A stretch of 64,000 nucleotides of DNA from the NCBI RefSeq assembly GCF_009731355.2, contig NZ_AP022810.1, positions 2,756,001 to 2,820,000 of the forward strand, written 5' to 3'. Below are positions 17,567 to 26,639 of this stretch, in pieces. Position 1 is the first letter of the stretch; every line of letters starts with the position of its first letter. This DNA is from Desulfuromonas sp. AOP6 (GTDB taxonomy: Bacteria > Desulfobacterota > Desulfuromonadia > Desulfuromonadales > SZUA-540). Both the position numbers and the translations under genes were made by a program. A model generated the notes under the pieces. The model made no database searches. It saw only the letters and a list, made by a program, of their open reading frames with translations, and had not been told where the DNA came from.

Positions 17567-17928
17567 TTGGCCGCTTCCAAGACGAGCTGCTGCAAGCCCC
17601 AGAGTGAACAACGGCGGAGGAAGGTCCCTTGAAGACGGGGGTAGGATCGGTAAGACTCTTGGATTTAAAGGGTTTTCAAAGGAGTGGTGTCAGCCTGCCC
17701 CGTCTGCCCCCCCAAAAAAGGAGAGGTGCATGATCCAATTGTTCACTGTGCCACCCCAATAAGGCCAACCCACTCTAGACTCAGCCAACACACGGATATT
17801 GTGTCTGTTTTTATCCAGGACTACCGCATAGGCCAGATATACAGTTAACGAAAGAGAGTACCGGCAGGGGACAGCAGAGATGGACGGAGTGATAAAAAAA
17901 GGAGGGACAAAGGAGTTCTGCGGGGACA

Positions 17929-18450
17929 TCAGGATGGATTCGAAGCCGAGCGCACGAATTGATAAAGCAGCTCTTTCTCTTTGGCAAGAGCGTGCTGGGT
18001 TTCAGACCAGGTTCGATAGTGTTCAAGTCCGAGGATAGTGAGGCCGGCGATGAAAACCGCCCAGAAATTGCCCTTCAGTGCATTGCCGGCCCAGTAGAAC
18101 AGATAAAAAGCTCCCAGATAGCCCAGATGCGGCCACCCTTTGTAGACCCCCGTCCCTTTGGCCATGCGCGCCAGCAGAATCGTCAGGGCGGAAAAGCTGT
18201 ACACCGCCAGGGCAAGACTGATCAGATTGGCCGGTGGCGGCGCTCCCAGCAGTTTTCTCGTTTCCAGAGAGAAAAGGTCGTACAGATCAAAGGACTGCGC
18301 ACTGGCAAAAAGGACGCTCACCAGCACAAAAGAGAGGATGGCCCAGAGCCCGGTCCGGGCCCGGCGCTGAAGAACACCGATGCTCTTTTCGATCTGGGCG
18401 CGCCGCTGCTCCGGCGTCAGGAAACCATTTTCCGGCGAAGGGGTCTTCAC
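17929..18450 (-). CDS. Unknown membrane protein of the haem-sensor operon
   Basis: A 173-residue protein with a charged cytoplasmic start (1-30, coiled-coil-like) and about four hydrophobic helices (34-53, 75-95, 106-122, 128-143), then a helical tail. I recognise no family. It starts with GTG one base after the stop of the haem sensor gene, behind GGAGG, so it is translationally linked to that sensor. It may be a membrane partner that transmits or dampens the redox signal. No conserved His or Cys pattern suggests cofactor binding. Confidence 0.8.
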   Translation of the reverse strand: MKTPSPENGFLTPEQRRAQIEKSIGVLQRRARTGLWAILSFVLVSVLFASAQSFDLYDLFSLETRKLLGAPPPANLISLALAVYSFSALTILLARMAKGTGVYKGWPHLGYLGAFYLFYWAGNALKGNFWAVFIAGLTILGLEHYRTWSETQHALAKEKELLYQFVRSASNPS

Positions 18451-18451
18451 A

Positions 18452-19303
18452 TCAGGCCTCCGGAGTTACTGAGGGTTTCTCCGGCGAAGTGCTTTGCGCC
18501 GCTTCGAATGATTCATTTTCGTGCAGTCGAGCTGCCAGTCCATGAATAGAGCGGCCCAAAAACGCGACTTCGGCATTCTCGTCGGGCAGGGGATGGTTCA
18601 GTTCACCTTTCAGTGTTTTTTCACTGAAATCGAGCAGGTTTTTGATCGGCTGCAGGACATTCCGATGCAAGAGAGCGGCGACACCGCCAACGGACAGGAG
18701 CAGGATCATCAGGCAGAAACCCACCAGTCCCTGGCCGAGCGTGGCGAGGGTGGCATTCAGCGGCTCCTCCGAGATACCGATATCCAAGGTGCCCAGCACC
18801 CTCTCCTGTTCCGAATGGACGTGGCACTCACCAGCGAAGCAGCTGGGTTCATTGTAGATAGGGACGGTGATGGCCATGACGTCCTGACCAGCCTCGTTAG
18901 TATAGCGCCGGGTCCGTTCGTTCATGCCCAGGGTGGCCAGAGGGACTGGATCACTGTGGCACTGAACGCAACCTTCCGCCTCTTTTTTCACCATCTGATT
19001 GATTTCGGACTGGTCGGAAGAGAAGGTGATGATCCCCTTCTTGTTGAAGATGCGCAGATGCACCAGGTCCTTGCTTTCCCCCACATACTGGATGGTCGCG
19101 GCGAGAGATTCCCGGTCTGATTTCAACATGCTGTAGCGCGTGGCCTTGACCACCGTGTTCGCCAGACTGTTCTGCTGTTTGATCTCATCCGCCACCATGT
19201 TCTGCCGGTTGTAACTGTACAGCAGGATACTGCACACGACGACGAAACCGGTGACGGTGAGAGCAACGGGGACGATGGCTTTGAACGACAAGCTCTGTCT
19301 CAT
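18452..19303 (-). CDS. Periplasmic two-haem-motif sensor without kinase domain
   Basis: A 283-residue membrane sensor: helix 1 (about 8-30), periplasmic domain (31-190), helix 2 (about 190-212), HAMP-like segment (213-265) and a short tail. The periplasmic domain has CVQCH (112-116) and an atypical CFAGECH (155-161), so two c-type haems are likely. No HisKA, HATPase, GGDEF or MCP domain follows, so the protein must act through a partner. Its haem motifs have exactly the same residue numbers as in the kinase at 21772-23358. Likely partners are that kinase, the lone receiver just upstream, or the membrane protein downstream. ATG at 19303. Confidence 0.87.
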   Translation of the reverse strand: MRQSLSFKAIVPVALTVTGFVVVCSILLYSYNRQNMVADEIKQQNSLANTVVKATRYSMLKSDRESLAATIQYVGESKDLVHLRIFNKKGIITFSSDQSEINQMVKKEAEGCVQCHSDPVPLATLGMNERTRRYTNEAGQDVMAITVPIYNEPSCFAGECHVHSEQERVLGTLDIGISEEPLNATLATLGQGLVGFCLMILLLSVGGVAALLHRNVLQPIKNLLDFSEKTLKGELNHPLPDENAEVAFLGRSIHGLAARLHENESFEAAQSTSPEKPSVTPEA

Positions 19304-19381
19304 GATGAACTCCCTGCAGGATGAACCTGGTGGCGACTTTGCGCTCGTTTCAGGCCTACCAGGTAATTATATCGGCAAGAC

Positions 19382-19828
19382 TCACGATGAAAACCGGGAC
19401 TCAGACAAAAAACCCTCTTTGGAAGAGGAGGGTCCTTCGGCACGATCCGAGAATTGTCGACGACGCCAATCGACGGCTCTTTGAGTCTGATAGAGAATCT
19501 GCCCCGGGGTGAAGGGCTTGGATAAAAAGTCAAAAGCCCCGGCCACCATAACTTCTGCGGCCATCTCTGCCGTGGCGTACCCGGTGACAATGAGCACAGG
19601 CACCTCGGGTTGCAAGCGGCGAATCGCTTTGAGCACCTCGATTCCACTCATTCCAGGCATTTTCAGATCCGTTATGACAAGGTCGAAGGAACACCTCTGA
19701 AGACACTCCAAAGCCTGCACGCCACTGCATGCCACCGTCACCTGCTGTCCGTCCCGCTCAAGAACCTTCTGCAGACCGTTTCGGATCACCTGTTCGTCAT
19801 CGACAATCAGAATATGCGCCCGGATCAT
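19382..19828 (-). CDS. Single-domain response regulator
   Basis: A 148-residue receiver (about 5-125) with complete phosphorylation residues: acidic pair in ILIVDDEQ, phosphoacceptor Asp in LVITDLKMPGMSG, Thr in IVTGYA and Lys in FLSKPFTPGQIL. No output domain; a Ser/Glu-rich tail follows. Closely similar to the receiver of the sigma-54 activator at 20338 (both share VITDLKMPGMSG-EVLKAIR), so it may be a truncated duplicate that competes for the same kinase. First gene of the operon with the haem sensor, behind a sigma-54 promoter. Confidence 0.93.
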   Translation of the reverse strand: MIRAHILIVDDEQVIRNGLQKVLERDGQQVTVACSGVQALECLQRCSFDLVITDLKMPGMSGIEVLKAIRRLQPEVPVLIVTGYATAEMAAEVMVAGAFDFLSKPFTPGQILYQTQRAVDWRRRQFSDRAEGPSSSKEGFLSESRFSS

Positions 19829-19905
19829 AACCGCAACCGCTTCCTCCTACCTTCCGGCAGGTATTATCCCCTTCCCCAAAGTGATTCTCCCCCATGCTTC
19901 ATAAA

Positions 19906-19921
19906 GCATCGAATGTGCCAA
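19906..19921 (-). promoter_or_regulatory. Sigma-54 promoter of the receiver/haem-sensor operon
   Basis: The minus strand reads TTGGCACATTCGATGC: perfect TGGCAC, exact spacing and ATGC for TTGC. The -12 element is about 78 bp from the ATG at 19828. Confidence 0.65.
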
Positions 19922-20013
19922 GGTGGCCTCGACAGAACAGGCAGTTCATAACATCCTGTTTTTATGTGTTTTTCAGTTCAGTTTTCATAGACTTGTGAAC
20001 AGCGGGAGGACCA

Positions 20014-20030
20014 ATGAATAATTTATTCAT
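20014..20030. promoter_or_regulatory. Palindromic candidate activator-binding site
   Basis: Perfect 17-bp inverted repeat ATGAATAA-T-TTATTCAT, about 95 bp upstream of the -24 element at 19920. The half-site ATGAATAA recurs at 17551-17558 at similar distance from the other sigma-54 promoter. Position and symmetry fit an enhancer bound by the activator encoded at 20338. Confidence 0.5.
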
Positions 20031-20337
20031 ACAGATGAGCTCCCCCTTTCGCCCCTCCTGTCCTTGTTTCTGTCGTCTAAGGTGCTGAAACAAATAGACC
20101 GTTGGCATTATGCGCTCCTGTATGCAGAAAATATACGTCATCCGGTTCTTTGCCGTCCCACCGACGGGAGACAAAACGACGTTGCTGCTCACGCCGCTCC
20201 AGGCTGGATTATTAGGGCAAAAACCCCATTGCTTTTAGGGTTGAATTTGGTATTGTTTAACGAGTTTTTTTGCATATTCCGCCACCCGCCGTCTCTCCCT
20301 GACCCGCGGAAATTTTGTTGAATTGAGGGAGTTATAC

Positions 20338-21759
20338 ATGAGAAAAGGCGATGCCAACATCCTGGTTGTGGATGATGAGAGTGTTATCCGTGAAGGGGTG
20401 CGGCGAATTCTGCTGCAGGAGGGCTACCAGGTCGAAACCTCATCCAGCGGCAACCTGGCCCTCGAGCGCATGCAGTCCGCCGATTTCGACCTGGTCATTA
20501 CCGACCTGAAAATGCCGGGGATGAGCGGTATGGAAGTGCTCAAGGCCATCCGCATTCTGCAGCCGGACGTACCCGTTGTCATCATCACGGGATACTCCAC
20601 GGTGGAAACCGCCGTGGAGGCCATGAAATTCGGCGCCTTCGATTACCTGGCCAAACCCTTCACCCCTGAGCAGATTCTCCATTTAGCCGAATCCGCCCTC
20701 AAACACCGCATCACGCAGATAGAAAAGGCGGTCCGGGGAGACTCTCCCGGCAAGCACCCCGGCTTCGACCTCTTCGTCGGGGAAAGCCGGCAGATGGAAC
20801 GCGTCTACCGCCGGATCCTGCAGGTCGCCCCAACGGACAGCACCGTGCTCATCACCGGGGAAAGCGGCACGGGCAAGGAACTTCTGGCCCGCGCCATCCA
20901 CAACCACAGCTCCCGCAAGGATCAGCCTTTTCTCGCCGTCGACTGTACATCCCTGGCGGAGAGCCTGCTGGAAAGCGAGCTTTTTGGGCACATGAAAGGC
21001 TCTTTTACCGGCGCCGTACAGAGCAAGGTGGGGCTTTTCAAGGTGGCCGACGGCGGCACCCTCTTTCTGGACGAAGTCTCCAATATCAGCCTCACCACGC
21101 AGGCCAAACTGCTCCGGGTGCTGCAGGAAAGGGAAATCACTCCCGTCGGCGGCAACAAACCGGTTCCCATCAATATCCGGCTCATCGCCGCCACCAACCG
21201 TAACCTGCGGGAGATGTGTGCCAAGGGGGAGTTTCGCGAGGACCTCTTCTTCCGCCTCAACATCATCCCCGTCGACCTCCCCCCTTTGCGGGAACGGCAG
21301 AGCGACATTCCCCTGTTGACCCGATTTTTTCTGGAAAAGTTCGCCCGCGAACTGGGCAAGGAGATCCGTGGACTTTCACCGGCTGCCATGGAACACCTGA
21401 ACCAGCACGCCTTTCCCGGTAACGTCCGCGAACTGGAAAACATCCTGGAGCGCGCTGTCGTCCTGGCGGAAGGATCCGTCATCGAAATCGACAACCTGGA
21501 GCTCTCCGGCCAGACGAAGGAGGACGGCGCCCCTTTCTGTCAGTTCATTCCCAAAACGGCGGAAGAGCTGAAAGAGACCAAACAGAAGATACGAGAGATG
21601 GCCGTCATGCCGGTGGAAAAGGCTTTCGTGCTGGACGCGCTGGAAAGGAACAACTGGAATGTCACCCGGGCGGCGGAAGAGGTCGGCATGCTGCGCCCGA
21701 ACTTTCAGGCCTTGCTGAAGAAGCAGGGCATATCCATTCGGGACAGGCTTCCTGGCTGA
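20338..21759 (+). CDS. Sigma-54-dependent response regulator (BccR-like)
   Basis: Enhancer-binding protein of 473 residues. Receiver 1-120 (Asp in VITDLKMPG, Lys in LAKPFTPEQ), AAA+ domain about 145-380 with Walker A GESGTGKE, Walker B TLFLDEV and the sigma-54 loop as GSFTGA, and a Fis-type helix-turn-helix near the C terminus (NVTRAAEEVGMLRPNFQALL). Start is the ATG behind GAGGGAG; the TTG at 20323 gives five extra residues and has no ribosome site. It faces away from the haem-sensor operon and converges with the haem kinase gene (12 bp between stops). The setting beside a CbcBA-like operon resembles Geobacter BccR, as far as I recall, so it is the likely activator of 17433 and 19906. Confidence 0.94.
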   Translation: MRKGDANILVVDDESVIREGVRRILLQEGYQVETSSSGNLALERMQSADFDLVITDLKMPGMSGMEVLKAIRILQPDVPVVIITGYSTVETAVEAMKFGAFDYLAKPFTPEQILHLAESALKHRITQIEKAVRGDSPGKHPGFDLFVGESRQMERVYRRILQVAPTDSTVLITGESGTGKELLARAIHNHSSRKDQPFLAVDCTSLAESLLESELFGHMKGSFTGAVQSKVGLFKVADGGTLFLDEVSNISLTTQAKLLRVLQEREITPVGGNKPVPINIRLIAATNRNLREMCAKGEFREDLFFRLNIIPVDLPPLRERQSDIPLLTRFFLEKFARELGKEIRGLSPAAMEHLNQHAFPGNVRELENILERAVVLAEGSVIEIDNLELSGQTKEDGAPFCQFIPKTAEELKETKQKIREMAVMPVEKAFVLDALERNNWNVTRAAEEVGMLRPNFQALLKKQGISIRDRLPG

Positions 21760-21771
21760 CGCAGCACCCTC

Positions 21772-23358
21772 TCAGCCGGCGGTTGCTGCCGTGGCGGGGT
21801 TGCTGAAGGGCAACGTAATGGTGAAGGTCGTCCCCTTCCCCTCCTGGCTGGAAACCTCAATCTGGCCGCCATGATTTTCCACGATTCCGTAAGAAACGGA
21901 CAGGCCCAACCCCGTGCCGCGATTCTCCTTGGTCGTATAGAAGGGATCAAAGATGCGGGCCAGATTCTTTTCTGAAATACCGCACCCCGTATCGGAAACA
22001 CGAATAAAGACTCCCCGCCCTTCGCTCTCCACCCCCGTCGTGATACTCAGACTGCCATCCCTTTTTTCTTCCATGGCCTGACTGGCGTTGATGAGGATAT
22101 TCATGAACACCTGTTCCAGCTGATTCGGATCAATCAGCACCTGGGGCAGTCCCTCACCATATTCGCGCACAATACGGATATTCTGGAAATCCGCCTGCCT
22201 TTCGATCAAGGCCAGCGTTCTCTCCATGACGGTGTTGATGGACTCCGGACGTTTGTGCGGGATGGATTCCCGCGAAAAACCAAGCAGCCCCCGCACGATT
22301 TCCGCACAGCGCTGCGTCTCCCGCACCACCACGGCGAGGTCGTCTTTCAGGCCGGCATCCAGGCGGGGATCGCTTTCGATCATGGAGGCATACATGAGAA
22401 TCCCGGTGAGGGGATTGTTGATTTCATGGGCGATCCCGGCGACCAGTTCGCCGATGGTCGCCAGCTTCTCCGAACGGACGAGTTTCGACTGCATGGACTG
22501 GATACGGGCGGTGCGTTCTTCGACCTTCACCTCCAGCGTGTTGGCCCACTCTTTAAGCTCCTGCTGCGCGGCCTGAAGATTCTGGGCCATGTCGTTAAAA
22601 GCCAGAGCCAACTCGCCGATTTCATCGGATGGCACGGTGGTGATGCGGCTGTCCAGCTCGCCATCAGCCAGACGTCGCGTATGATAAAGCAGCCGATTGA
22701 CCGGCACGTTCACCAGTTTATGGGTCAGAAAAGCCAAGCTGAGGGAAACCAGCAGCAGCACAAAGGCCGTAAGGAGAACAATCTGATTGCGGCTGGCAGC
22801 AGCCTGAGCTTCCATCCGATCCATGGGAACAATGACATCCAGGGTACCGAGGACCGTGGCACTGGCCGGATGGACATGACAGGCGGCGGTGTAACAACTC
22901 GGCTTATTGTAAATGCCCTTGGTCACCCCCAGAAAATTGGTGCTCCCCTCGGAAAAAAATCGGGCGCGCCCCTCCGTCGGCACATCGGAGTGCGGCGGCT
23001 TGTTGTCGATATGACAGCCGTTGCACCCTTCGGAATCGACGTCCAGGGTGCTGCCGACTTCTTCCTTGGCGGTGGAATAGCTGATCACCCCATCTTTGTT
23101 GAACAGCCTTATGCGGGAAATCCCCTCCTGGGCCCCGACCTCTTCCATCATCTGGTAAACACGGGCGCGATTATCCACCAGCATCTCGTAGTGGGTCGTG
23201 CTGAGCAGGGTCTCACTCAGATGCTCGACATGCTCGATGGCGTTGTCCGTACTCATGTTCCGTACATTCTTGATCGTCATGAAAGCAAAGAAGCTCATGG
23301 CGACCAATACCACGGCGCTCGTTCCCAAGGTGAATTTGGTGCTCAGTTCCAATGACAT
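21772..23358 (-). CDS. Histidine kinase with periplasmic two-haem-motif sensor
   Basis: Membrane kinase of 528 residues. Helix (about 9-30), periplasmic domain with CNGCH (112-116) and an atypical CYTAACH (155-161), second helix (about 188-208), HAMP (210-262), coiled coil, HisKA with the His in GIAHEINNPL and HATPase with DTGCGI and GTGLGLSVSYG. Both haem motifs would hold c-type haem in the periplasm, so kinase activity should follow redox potential or a haem ligand. The start is the ATG at 23358 behind GGAGAG; the frame extends to 23475 but overlaps the terminator of the pst operon. Lies tail to tail with the sigma-54 activator, its likely phosphorylation target. Confidence 0.93.
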   Translation of the reverse strand: MSLELSTKFTLGTSAVVLVAMSFFAFMTIKNVRNMSTDNAIEHVEHLSETLLSTTHYEMLVDNRARVYQMMEEVGAQEGISRIRLFNKDGVISYSTAKEEVGSTLDVDSEGCNGCHIDNKPPHSDVPTEGRARFFSEGSTNFLGVTKGIYNKPSCYTAACHVHPASATVLGTLDVIVPMDRMEAQAAASRNQIVLLTAFVLLLVSLSLAFLTHKLVNVPVNRLLYHTRRLADGELDSRITTVPSDEIGELALAFNDMAQNLQAAQQELKEWANTLEVKVEERTARIQSMQSKLVRSEKLATIGELVAGIAHEINNPLTGILMYASMIESDPRLDAGLKDDLAVVVRETQRCAEIVRGLLGFSRESIPHKRPESINTVMERTLALIERQADFQNIRIVREYGEGLPQVLIDPNQLEQVFMNILINASQAMEEKRDGSLSITTGVESEGRGVFIRVSDTGCGISEKNLARIFDPFYTTKENRGTGLGLSVSYGIVENHGGQIEVSSQEGKGTTFTITLPFSNPATAATAG

Positions 23359-23482
23359 GAGAACTCTCCGCGTGAATGATGGTTCCTTTGGGCTGACGGC
23401 CGGAAAAAACAATTCCTTTAAAGGTACCTTTTTTTTCGTCAGGAACAAGGGCTTTCCTGTTCCCTCCCCCCTCAAATAAAAA

Positions 23483-23509
23483 GACCGCCCGTTACTGTCG
23501 GGCGGTCTC
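23483..23509 (-). terminator. Rho-independent terminator of the pst-phoU operon
   Basis: Perfect 10-bp stem (AGACCGCCCG / CGGGCGGTCT) with a 7-nt loop, followed on the minus strand by TTTTTATTT. It lies 30 bp past the phoU stop. Confidence 0.9.
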
Positions 23510-23538
23510 TGAGAGCTTGCTGCGAGGTGGGTGGCGGC

Positions 23539-24210
23539 CTAGGACTTCGGCCCCCAGTCACTGGTGTGGCGGACAATCTCCCCTTCGATGAGGTAATAGA
23601 CCTCCTCAGCGATATTGGTGGCGAGGTCGGCGATGCGTTCCAGATGGCGGGAGACGGTGAGATACTGGGTGATGTGGTCGATACTGTCAGGATTGCGGCG
23701 CATCTCGGCCTTGATGAAGGTAAAGTTCTCGGCGTGCATGCGGTCGACCTCGTCATCGAGGCTCTGCACCTCTTTGGCCAGAGCGACATCGAGACCGACC
23801 AGGGAGTCGAGGCTCATCTTCAGCATCCGCTGGGTCTTGGCTGCCATGGAGAGGTAGTCGAAGGGGGGCTCCAGCCGGCAGATGGAGGCCAGCGCCACGG
23901 TGCGTTCGGCGATATTGGTGGCCAGGTCGCCGATGCGCTCCAGATCGTTGTTGATCTTGAGCACGGCGACGATGAAGCGCAGATCCACGGCCACGGGCTG
24001 ATAGAGAGCCAGCGCCTTGAGGCACTCCTCCTCGATCTCCACTTCGAGATTGTCGATCTCGGTGTCACCGGCGATGACCTTCTCGGCCAGCTCCAGGTCA
24101 CATTTCTCCAAGGATTCCACGGCCTGGTGGACGCTCTCCTCCACCACGGCGCTGAGCCCCAGCAGCATCTTTTTCAGCGTATCCAGTTCCTTCTGCAGAT
24201 GTATGGTCAT
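23539..24210 (-). CDS. phoU: PhoU phosphate signalling regulator
   Basis: All-helical cytoplasmic protein of 223 residues with the two PhoU repeats (about 15-105 and 120-210), each with the E-x3-D-x-E and DLATNIAE signatures that bind metal (ERIGDLATNIAE near 97, ERIADLATNIAE near 195). It links the Pst transporter to PhoR and prevents signalling when phosphate is plentiful. Last gene of pstSCAB-phoU, 17 bp after pstB, and followed by a strong terminator. Confidence 0.97.
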   Translation of the reverse strand: MTIHLQKELDTLKKMLLGLSAVVEESVHQAVESLEKCDLELAEKVIAGDTEIDNLEVEIEEECLKALALYQPVAVDLRFIVAVLKINNDLERIGDLATNIAERTVALASICRLEPPFDYLSMAAKTQRMLKMSLDSLVGLDVALAKEVQSLDDEVDRMHAENFTFIKAEMRRNPDSIDHITQYLTVSRHLERIADLATNIAEEVYYLIEGEIVRHTSDWGPKS

Positions 24211-24227
24211 AGCCTGATTCTTTCTCC

Positions 24228-25010
24228 TTAACCGAAGCGGCCGGTAATATAGTCTTCCGTCTGTTTATTTTTAGGCTTCATGAAAATGCCGTTGGTTTTG
24301 CCGTATTCGACCAGAATGCCTTCGTACAGAAAAGCCGTATAGTCGGAAACCCGGGCCGCCTGCTGCATGTTGTGGGTGACAATGATGATGGTGTAGTTCT
24401 CGCGCAGTTCGCCAATGAGCTCTTCCACCCGGGCCGTCGATTTGGGGTCAAGGGCGCTGCAGGGTTCGTCCATGAGGATGACCTCGGGATTGACGGCGAT
24501 GGCGCGGGCGATGCACAGGCGCTGCATCTGGCCGCCGGACAGGCCGAGAGCCGACTGGTGCAGGCGGTCTTTGACCTCATCCCACAGGCCGGCGCCTCGG
24601 AGACTCTTCTCCACCGTCTCGTCAAGGCTGGCCTTGCTCTTCACGCCGGCGATGCGCAGCCCGTAAACGACGTTTTCATAGATCGATTTGGGGAAGGGGT
24701 TGGATTTCTGGAAGACCATGCCGACGCGGCGACGCAGTTCGATGACATCCATGGCCGAAGAATTGATCTCCACCCCGTTGAGCGTCATGCTCCCCACCAC
24801 CCGAGTGCCGTCCACCAGATCGTTCATGCGGTTGAGGCAGCGCAGAAAGGTGGATTTGCCACAGCCTGAAGGGCCGATGAGAGCCGTAACCTGGCGTCGT
24901 GGGAAGGCGAGACTGATATCGTGCAGCGCCTCGGCAGAGCCATAGTAGAAATTGAGGTTTTTGACCTCGATGACGGGATCGTCGATGGTAACGAGTGTGC
25001 TTTTTGGCAT
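24228..25010 (-). CDS. pstB: PstB phosphate ABC transporter ATPase
   Basis: ATP-binding subunit of 260 residues. Walker [10 protein letters not shown] (about 42-50), Q-loop in [13 protein letters not shown] signature LSGGQMQRL, Walker [13 protein letters not shown] and the switch His in VTHNM. The [14 protein letters not shown] segment is typical of PstB. It drives high-affinity phosphate import with PstA and PstC. Starts 21 bp after pstA. Confidence 0.98.
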   Translation of the reverse strand: MPKSTLVTIDDPVIEVKNLNFYYGSAEALHDISLAFPRRQVTALIGPSGCGKSTFLRCLNRMNDLVDGTRVVGSMTLNGVEINSSAMDVIELRRRVGMVFQKSNPFPKSIYENVVYGLRIAGVKSKASLDETVEKSLRGAGLWDEVKDRLHQSALGLSGGQMQRLCIARAIAVNPEVILMDEPCSALDPKSTARVEELIGELRENYTIIIVTHNMQQAARVSDYTAFLYEGILVEYGKTNGIFMKPKNKQTEDYITGRFG

Positions 25011-25031
25011 GAACCTGTCCTCTATCGGTGT

Positions 25032-26627
25032 TTAGAAGGTACTGTAAGTGTAGCGCTTCTTCATCTTGTTGCGCAGATAGATCGCCACGCTGCTCATGAG
25101 CAGCACGATGAGCACCAGCAGCAGGGTGGTGACAAAGACCATGGGTTTGGCGGCCTCGACGTTGGGCGACTGGAAACCAATGTCGTAGATGTGAAAACCC
25201 AGGTGCATGAATTTGCGATCCAGGTGCAGATAGGGAAAATTGCCGTCCAGCGGCAGGGCAGGCGCCAGCTTGACCACCCCGGTGATCATCAGGGGAGCTA
25301 CCTCGCCGGCGGCCCGTGCCATGGCCAGAATCAGACCCGTCATAATACCGGGTGAGGCCATGGGCAGCAGCGTGCGCATCAGGGTCTGGAACTTGGTCGC
25401 CCCCAGCGACAGCGAGCCTTCGCGTACCCCGGCGGGAATGGCGCCGAGAGCTTCCTCGGTGGATACGATCACCACCGGCACGGTAAGCAGCGCCAGAGTC
25501 AAGCTGGCCCAGAGGATGCCGCCAGTGCCGAAGGTGGGGGTCGGCAGCTGTTCAGGGAAAAAGATTTTGTCGATGGTACTGCCAATGCCGTAGACAAAGA
25601 AGCCCAGACCGAAGATGCCATAGACAATGGAGGGGATACCGGCCAGATTGTTGACGGCGATGCGCACCAGGCGCACGACGACACCGTCTTTGGCGTATTC
25701 CCTCAGGTAAACGGCGGCGATAACCCCTAGGGGGAAGGTTACCAGGGTCATCAGGAAGATCAGCATGACCGTGCCGAAGATCGCCGGGAAAAGGCCGCCT
25801 TCCGTATTGGATTCCCGCGGTTCGCCAAAGATGAGCTCCCACAGCTTGCCGGCGTAGATCAGGGACTTGTCCACCCAGGACAGCGCATTGGGTTGGTAAA
25901 AACGTACAATGTGGCTGCCCTCGATCTCTTTTTCCTGACCGCCGGCATCGGCCACCACGATCTTGTAATCCGTCAGTTCCGCCGCCTTTTTCCCCTGTTG
26001 CGTCACGATCTGCTCGAAATCTTCCCGCAGCATGGCCTGCTGCTGCCGCAGTTCCACCAGACGGGAGTCCGAATCATCCACCCCCTGGTAAACCAGTTTG
26101 AGTTCCTGCTGCCGCAGCCTTTCCATTTTTCTGTTCAGCCGCCCCAATTCTTCCCCACTTCGCACCAGGGGCTTTTCCAGCTCCTCCACCTGGGCCAGCA
26201 TCTTTTCCAGGGGCTCGATCAACGGCGCCCGGGTGTGCTCGCCGTCCGGGGTCTGCACGCGGATGAGGGTCCCATAGAAATTGCCGTACTCATCCCGTTC
26301 AATGACCGTCACCTCATCGGGATAGTCTAGATGGGCGATGTCCGCTTCGTCGATCCAGCGGAAATCCAGGCCGTACAGGTCCCGGTTGCCGATCTTGAAC
26401 TGAATCCGTTCCCCCTCGCCGGAAGCGGTCGGTTCCCGTTTGATGATCTCGCCGATAACGGTCTGGCCGCTGTGCAGCCGGGCCTTCGCCACATCAGAGG
26501 GCCAGAAGACACCGAGACCATTGACCAGCACCACGACGATGAGGGTCGCGGCAATGAGCAGGGTCATGCCCAGGGCCACACCGGTGGCCCAAACGAAGGG
26601 TTCTCCTTCACGCCAGTACTTTTTCAT
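25032..26627 (-). CDS. pstA: PstA phosphate ABC transporter permease, long form
   Basis: Permease of 531 residues, nearly twice the E. coli length. A first helix (about 18-40) is followed by a large extracytoplasmic insert (about 41-270) with beta-rich and coiled-coil parts (roughly 130-200 rich in Glu/Gln/Leu). The core with five helices follows and carries the EAA-type loop (about 405-425, EALGAIPAGVREGSLSLGA). Long PstA forms occur in other proteobacteria; the insert may bind PstS or the matching insert of PstC. 12 bp downstream of pstC. Confidence 0.95.
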   Translation of the reverse strand: MKKYWREGEPFVWATGVALGMTLLIAATLIVVVLVNGLGVFWPSDVAKARLHSGQTVIGEIIKREPTASGEGERIQFKIGNRDLYGLDFRWIDEADIAHLDYPDEVTVIERDEYGNFYGTLIRVQTPDGEHTRAPLIEPLEKMLAQVEELEKPLVRSGEELGRLNRKMERLRQQELKLVYQGVDDSDSRLVELRQQQAMLREDFEQIVTQQGKKAAELTDYKIVVADAGGQEKEIEGSHIVRFYQPNALSWVDKSLIYAGKLWELIFGEPRESNTEGGLFPAIFGTVMLIFLMTLVTFPLGVIAAVYLREYAKDGVVVRLVRIAVNNLAGIPSIVYGIFGLGFFVYGIGSTIDKIFFPEQLPTPTFGTGGILWASLTLALLTVPVVIVSTEEALGAIPAGVREGSLSLGATKFQTLMRTLLPMASPGIMTGLILAMARAAGEVAPLMITGVVKLAPALPLDGNFPYLHLDRKFMHLGFHIYDIGFQSPNVEAAKPMVFVTTLLLVLIVLLMSSVAIYLRNKMKKRYTYSTF

Positions 26628-26639
26628 GCAGTCTGTCCT

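Larger units (their letters stand above)
17322..17928. other. 607-bp regulatory region upstream of the cytochrome operon
   Basis: No coding signal. It holds the sigma-54 promoter (17433-17450), a possible activator site (17548-17566) and an otherwise featureless stretch to 17928, where the membrane-protein gene of the next operon ends. No clear terminator for that gene is visible. Confidence 0.6.
19829..20337. other. 509-bp divergent regulatory region of the haem-sensor and activator genes
   Basis: Contains a sigma-54 promoter for the minus-strand operon (19906-19921) and a perfect palindrome (20014-20030). The promoter of the plus-strand activator gene could not be assigned. No coding signal is seen. 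Confidence 0.6.

Noticed and set aside
20100-20125. TTGGCATTATGCGC as a sigma-54 site before the activator gene
   Set aside because: The GG to GC spacing is two bases too short for a -24/-12 promoter.
23359-23475. N-terminal extension of the haem kinase frame
   Set aside because: It lies in the leader and precedes a typical membrane helix start at 23358 with GGAGAG; the extra residues are not signal-like.
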